Assembly (NCBI GenBank): GCA_026826555.1
Contig: JAKSZT010054334.1
Coordinates: forward strand, 32,349,556-32,413,555
Source: Tolypeutes matacus
Lineage: Eukaryota; Chordata; Mammalia; Cingulata; Chlamyphoridae
DNA length: 64,000 bases
Direction of reading: 5' to 3'
The position numbers were made by a program, and so were the translations under genes. This document shows, piece by piece, positions 59,501 through 64,000 of this stretch; position 1 is the first letter of the stretch, and every line of letters starts with the position of its first letter. The notes beneath the pieces were generated by a model. The model saw only the letters and a program-made list of their open reading frames with translations, ran no database searches and was not told the DNA's origin.

Positions 59501-61720
59501 CACTACCTGGTGATTCTCAGGCAGACTCAGTTCTTTTAACTGGTGAATACTTGGGGATTAATTTGCCAAACTATGGATGTGAAGGAAAGAAAATGCTGTC
59601 TGTAGAATTTGTCATATTTATATCTGTGAACTCCCTTCATCTCCACAATATACTCATTCTAAAATGGAGAAAATGGTAGAGATGGGGGGGTGGGGGTGGG
59701 GGGGCTCTGGCTGTTGGCCAAATTCATTGTTCCCATCCATGACAATCTTTATCTGTCTCTGAAATACTGAGGGGCACACCAATACTAAGGTCACATAACA
59801 ATTGGTAACAAACTACATAAATCTCGTTTCTGTTTTATAACATTTATTTGTGTATCATTTCCTTAAAGTGCCATATAGAGTAAAAATGCCCCAACAGAGA
59901 AATTACAGTGAAGATGGTACTTGGGAAGGTGTGTGTGTGTGTGCACGTGTGTGTGTAAAAGAGAGAGATATTACTTACAGGTAGAGGAAGAATAAGCAAA
60001 AATTTATTTTTTAAGCAATTAAATGATAAATTTACATTTAGAATTTCTTTCAGTTCTACATTACGTCTTAAATGCATTAAATACTTATTTGTTCAACCTG
60101 CCAATTATTGCAGCCCCACCTTCCCTCTCAACTCTTCCTGTAGATTTTTTTTTTTATTTTTTTATTGAGGTATTAGATGTTCAGAGGTGAGTTTGGCATC
60201 CAATTTGGCAATTCTACAGCCCACTACTTGAAAGCTTAATGCAAACAATAAAGGGGAGGCACAAATAGAAAAGACTGAGATTTCTGCTTTGAAATTGAGT
60301 GAAAATTGACTCTCCTCTTCCCCTCTTCTAATTAATTACAAAAGAGCTGCTTATTTTTGTTCTGGTAGAGACAATGTATGTTGTTATAAGAATTTAATTA
60401 TAGTGAAATAGTCTCTAACGCTTTTTGAATGAAGAATTGTATCTCAACCTTACTTTGCCCTAACTGTGAAAGTGAGGTTTATTAAAGCCCCGGCCAAAAC
60501 TGCTGGTAACAACAGTTGCTCTTTCCATGATGAAATATGTGTTCAGGGTGAGGGAAACTAATTGGGAAAAGTAGGTTAGCTAATTGTCATTCGTTTTATG
60601 CCCGCTCAGTCTTTTTTAGTCCAGGATGCAGTGTCTGAACTTCAAGAGGATGATGCTGTCGTTGGCACCAAAAGCTTTGCATTTCTAGATTTTATTCTCA
60701 AGTAATTCTGATAATTTCAAGCATATATTTCAAAAATGTAGAAAGTTGGACCTGGACAGTATTATAAGAATTATCTCATTGGACTGGCTAATGTAAAAAG
60801 GAGGAAACAATCGATAACAGTGAAGCCACTTGCTCAAGGTTACAGAGCCCATTTATAGACTGGGGGTTTGGGTGAAAGAAAGCGTAACAGGAACATGGTT
60901 ACTTGCAGTTCACAGATCACTTTTAGAATCCAGTTTTAACAAGTAAGTTTAACTTCTGCCTCTTTCTGAATTTATAGTAAGTATCAAGGTATCTTGTACC
61001 AATCTTTTTACTAGATGTTTGACTAAATGGATGAATGGAGTTCAAATGACAGCAAAGGAAAGAATGAGAGAAGGAAAAGGAGAATGAATTTGTTACTTTT
61101 TTCTCATTACCCTTTTTGATCAAGTGTGACAGAAAAGGAAGATGAGATCCTAAAAAAATTGATAAGTGAATCACATAAAACATGAAATACTGAAGTTTTA
61201 TTTTATCAAGGTTGACTTTTCTACTAAGTTGTAGTTGAGGGGAAAGATCTGGGTTACAGGAGTTTATGTGGAAAATGGCAAGAGGGATTTTCCTAAATAG
61301 TTAACTGCACAGCTATACTGATATCTTGGTTAAAATGCTTTGAATTTTCTGCTTAGGCTGTGGTTAAATATCATAACATATATGAAGAAAGTGTTTTCCT
61401 ATACTCAGTGTCTAAATGATGATTATTCTATACATTTGTGATAGCCCAACAATTTTATATCATGGCATCTAGCGACAGGGCATTTTGTATATGTGTGTGT
61501 GTCTGTGTGTGGGTGATGTGCTTTTTGATAATTCTCTTTGCTTATTCATCTAAGTTTATATTTGCCTTAAGTGCAGGTAGGGCAAAAATTTTATTTTATT
61601 TTTTTATTTTGGTAAGTTGAGTGTTCTGCATGTTACCTTCTACCCTCTTTTCTTATGGTTTTAGCATTGCAAATTAATTTTTATTCTTGCTTTAGTCTTT
61701 TTCCCCCTCATGCATGGATA
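56561..61720. other. Unassigned; simple repeats and a G-rich tract
   Basis: About 5 kb without a recognised exon. C-run at 59,355-59,367; G-rich tract at 59,684-59,704; (GT)n at 59,930-59,956; antisense MIR-like core at about 60,745-60,875; short (TG)n near 61,490-61,510. The ORFs here have no domain. Confidence 0.5.
59684..59704 (+). other. G-quadruplex-type tract
   Basis: G7-T-G5-T-G7 in 21 bases, enough Gs for intramolecular quadruplex with one-base loops. No gene start is visible nearby. Confidence 0.7.
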
Positions 61721-61724
61721 TCTT

Positions 61725-61815
61725 TTTTTTTTAAACTTTATTTTAAAAGAAGTTTTAGATTGCAGAAAAATTGCATAAAAAATACAGAGGATTCCCGTGT
61801 ATCATTTAGTCTTAA
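61725..61815 (-). mobile_element. Short antisense L1 3' UTR fragment
   Basis: 'aaactttattttaaaagaagttttagattgcag' then 'aatacagaggattcccgtgtatc', the same block as the one starting near 19,378. Strongly 5'-truncated. Confidence 0.75.
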
Positions 61816-62099
61816 TAAAGTAAATCCTATTCAGCTAAGTCATTGTTTTCAAAATCAGTATTTTGAAAATTTTAGGTTAACCACTTAAAACATGAATCAC
61901 CCAAGTGGAAAAAGCAAGCATAGATGCTTTCTTTAAATTATTATGGATTTGATAGGCACAAAAGAATGTATGTGATGAGTATGTATGTTATAACATTTAA
62001 TAAGTAAGAGAATACCTATGGACATACCTCCAAAATTAAGATATGGCATGTTTCCAGTAATTTTAAAATGCTCTTTTGGTCCTAGACTTGAACTGAATT

Positions 62100-64000
62100 T
62101 TATATTCTGATTTATTTCCTTTTTAAATTTTTTTAAATTTTTTTAATTTATTTTCCTTGCTTTTTATGTTCATGAACTATGTTATTTACTTTTGCTTGTT
62201 TTTGAACATTATATGAATAATGTCATATTATTTATATTGTTTTGGGACTTGCTTTTTGTTACACAGAGATTTGGTTTCTGATGTTTACCCATATTGATAC
62301 AGAGACGTGATGTAATTCATTTTCACAGCAGAATAGAATTCCATTATATGACCATACCACAATTTATTTATTCTCCTGCAATGGACATTTCTATTTTTTT
62401 TTCCAGTTTTTTACTATTTAAAAAAAAAAAAAAAAAAAAAAAAAGCTGCTATGTACAGTCATTTAAATGTCTCTTAGTGCAAATGTGGAAGAGTTTCTCT
62501 GGAATATATATCCAGGAATGGAATTGCTGGATTGTAGGGTATGCACATATTCAACTATACTAGATAATACCCAGTTGTTTTCTGACGTGCTTTTAACAGA
62601 TTATTCTAAGTAGCACTGTTTCATAGTGCTCATTTCTCTATATCCTTACCATCTCATTGTGTCTGCAGACATTTAAAGTTTTATCAATATGGTGTTTGCT
62701 AGTGTCCCTCTGGGTACTTAATTGCATTTTCCTGTTATTAATGTTTCATATGTTAACTGGCTATTTAGGGTTCCTCTTCTCTGGAATTCCTTTTCATGTC
62801 TTTGTGTATGTTTACACTGAATGTTGGTCTGATTTTTTTTTTTTTTTTTTTAATGGGGCAATTAGGATTGACTAAGGTATAGAAGTATTTTCTCTGAGAT
62901 TGTGGATTTTCTTTTTACTTTTTAAAATGTTGCTTTAATATCCATTCTGTAGAATTGATATTTATGCTATGGTTAGTGCTTTTTCTACCCAACTTGGTCA
63001 TGATAGTATTTTTGTCCTGCTGAATACCAGTTAGTAATATTTATATAGTATTTTTGCATCCATAGTCACAAATGAGCTTGGCCTCTAACTTTCTTTTCTT
63101 ATAATATTCTGACTGGATTTTGGTAACATTAGGATCTTTTAGGATCTTTCTTCTTTTTCTATTCTTTGTAAAAATATGAATAAAATTAGAATAAGCTACT
63201 CTAAATATTTGATTGACATCATTTATAAAACTATCTGGGACTAGCTTTTTTGTCTTTATTCTTTTCATAGTTTCTTTAAGTTTATTCTCATATTTTTTAC
63301 GTTTTAAATTAGAGGCTGAGCTATTAAAACTTTTCTTTTTAATACTCTAAGCATTCAAATATATAGTTTCTCTCTAAACAAAACACCGAGTTTTGATATG
63401 AAGTATTTTCTATATCATTTAGTCCTATTTATTTTCGATAGTCCATTGTAATTTCTTCTGAGACTCTTGAGTTATTTAGTTTTAATTTCTAAATGTATTT
63501 TTATATTTTTTATTTCTAAGATTTAACCTAATTATGTTGTATTCAGGGCATGCAGTCTGCTTGACACTAATTCTTTATGACCTTGCTATCTGGTTGAGTT
63601 CAAGGGCAATTTTTGCAAATGCTCTGCATGTGTTTGAAAATGATGTATGTTTTGTTAATGTTATGTATATACTTGAATATTTGCCCTTTAGATAGTGCTT
63701 TTTAATTATTTTGCTCAAAATATCTGTAACCTTAGTGATTTTTTTCTTGATTTATCTATGCATGTCTGAGAGAGTTGGAATTTTTAATCATGACTTTTTT
63801 ACTTTCTTCTGTATTTCTATAAATTTTGACTTTATATATTTTGAACTATGCTAGTGCATACTCATTTAGAGTTTTTAAATACTCCCATAAAATTGAACCT
63901 GTGTTTTGCATAATGCATTTTGCTCATGTACCTCAATTTTTCTTTCTTTCTTTTTTAAAATTTATTTATTAAAGACTCTATGATTCCATTTATGTAAACC
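62100..64000 (-). mobile_element. Antisense L1M, runs off the right edge
   Basis: Plus strand in order: 'gaatagaattccattatatgacc' (62,330), 'gaatggaattgctggattgtagggt' (62,516), 'ataaaactatctgggactag' (63,225), 'taatttcttctgagactcttgag' (63,450) and 'ttctttatgaccttgctatctgg' (63,572). It is interrupted by an A-run at 62,420-62,444. The minus ORF at 63,041-63,268 is a decayed piece of it or chance. The right end is outside the window. Confidence 0.75.

Noticed and set aside
63041..63268. Minus-strand 75-codon basic ORF
   Set aside because: It lies in decayed antisense L1M sequence.

Overview
The window is mammalian nuclear DNA, almost certainly from a xenarthran and most likely an armadillo (Dasypus). 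The main evidence is many copies of the tRNA-derived DAS-type SINE, several with intact target-site duplications. Also present are a characteristic L1 3' UTR, MIR, MER5/hAT-Charlie and MLT1 relics, and a lineage-specific LTR family. There is no operon-like organisation, and I recognise no intact multi-exon protein gene. The window looks intergenic or deep-intronic and is mostly AT-rich.

Layout. Positions 1-9.2 kb hold SINEs, MIR and MER5-like relics in otherwise unassigned sequence. An LTR in minus orientation lies at 9.2-9.8 kb. Positions 9.8-16.8 kb hold L1M and MIR relics. Positions 16.8-22.65 kb hold a hAT-Charlie element that appears split by about 5.5 kb of later material: two antisense L1 3' UTR blocks, one sense L1 ORF2/3' UTR block and a damaged CHRAC1 retrocopy. 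Positions 25.1-25.8 kb hold an LTR with a SINE inside it. Positions 26.2-31.9 kb hold an old antisense L1M interrupted by a dimeric SINE, an LTR, a second SINE and a full-length RAD18 retrocopy. Positions 31.9-33.6 kb hold three LTRs in a row. Positions 35-41 kb hold a young SINE, MIR, an LTR, an L1 3' UTR fragment and a dimeric SINE. Positions 41-49.6 kb are mostly unassigned, with one exon-like segment at 46.4 kb. Positions 49.6-50.7 kb hold a young L1 insertion containing an 835-base assembly gap. Positions 51-64 kb hold a possible LINE relic, MIR, three SINEs, MLT1, unassigned sequence and a long antisense L1M at the right edge.

The most informative feature is the RAD18 retrocopy on the minus strand (about 29,412-31,815). 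It has an 18-bp target-site duplication, a poly(A) tail and an AATAAA signal. Its reading frame is complete except for one 89-bp SINE-like insertion in the middle of the RING domain. The CHRAC1 retrocopy carries an internal deletion and a local palindromic insertion that looks like a template-switch scar. I found no new biological system. The interest is in the nested insertion history and a few local structures.
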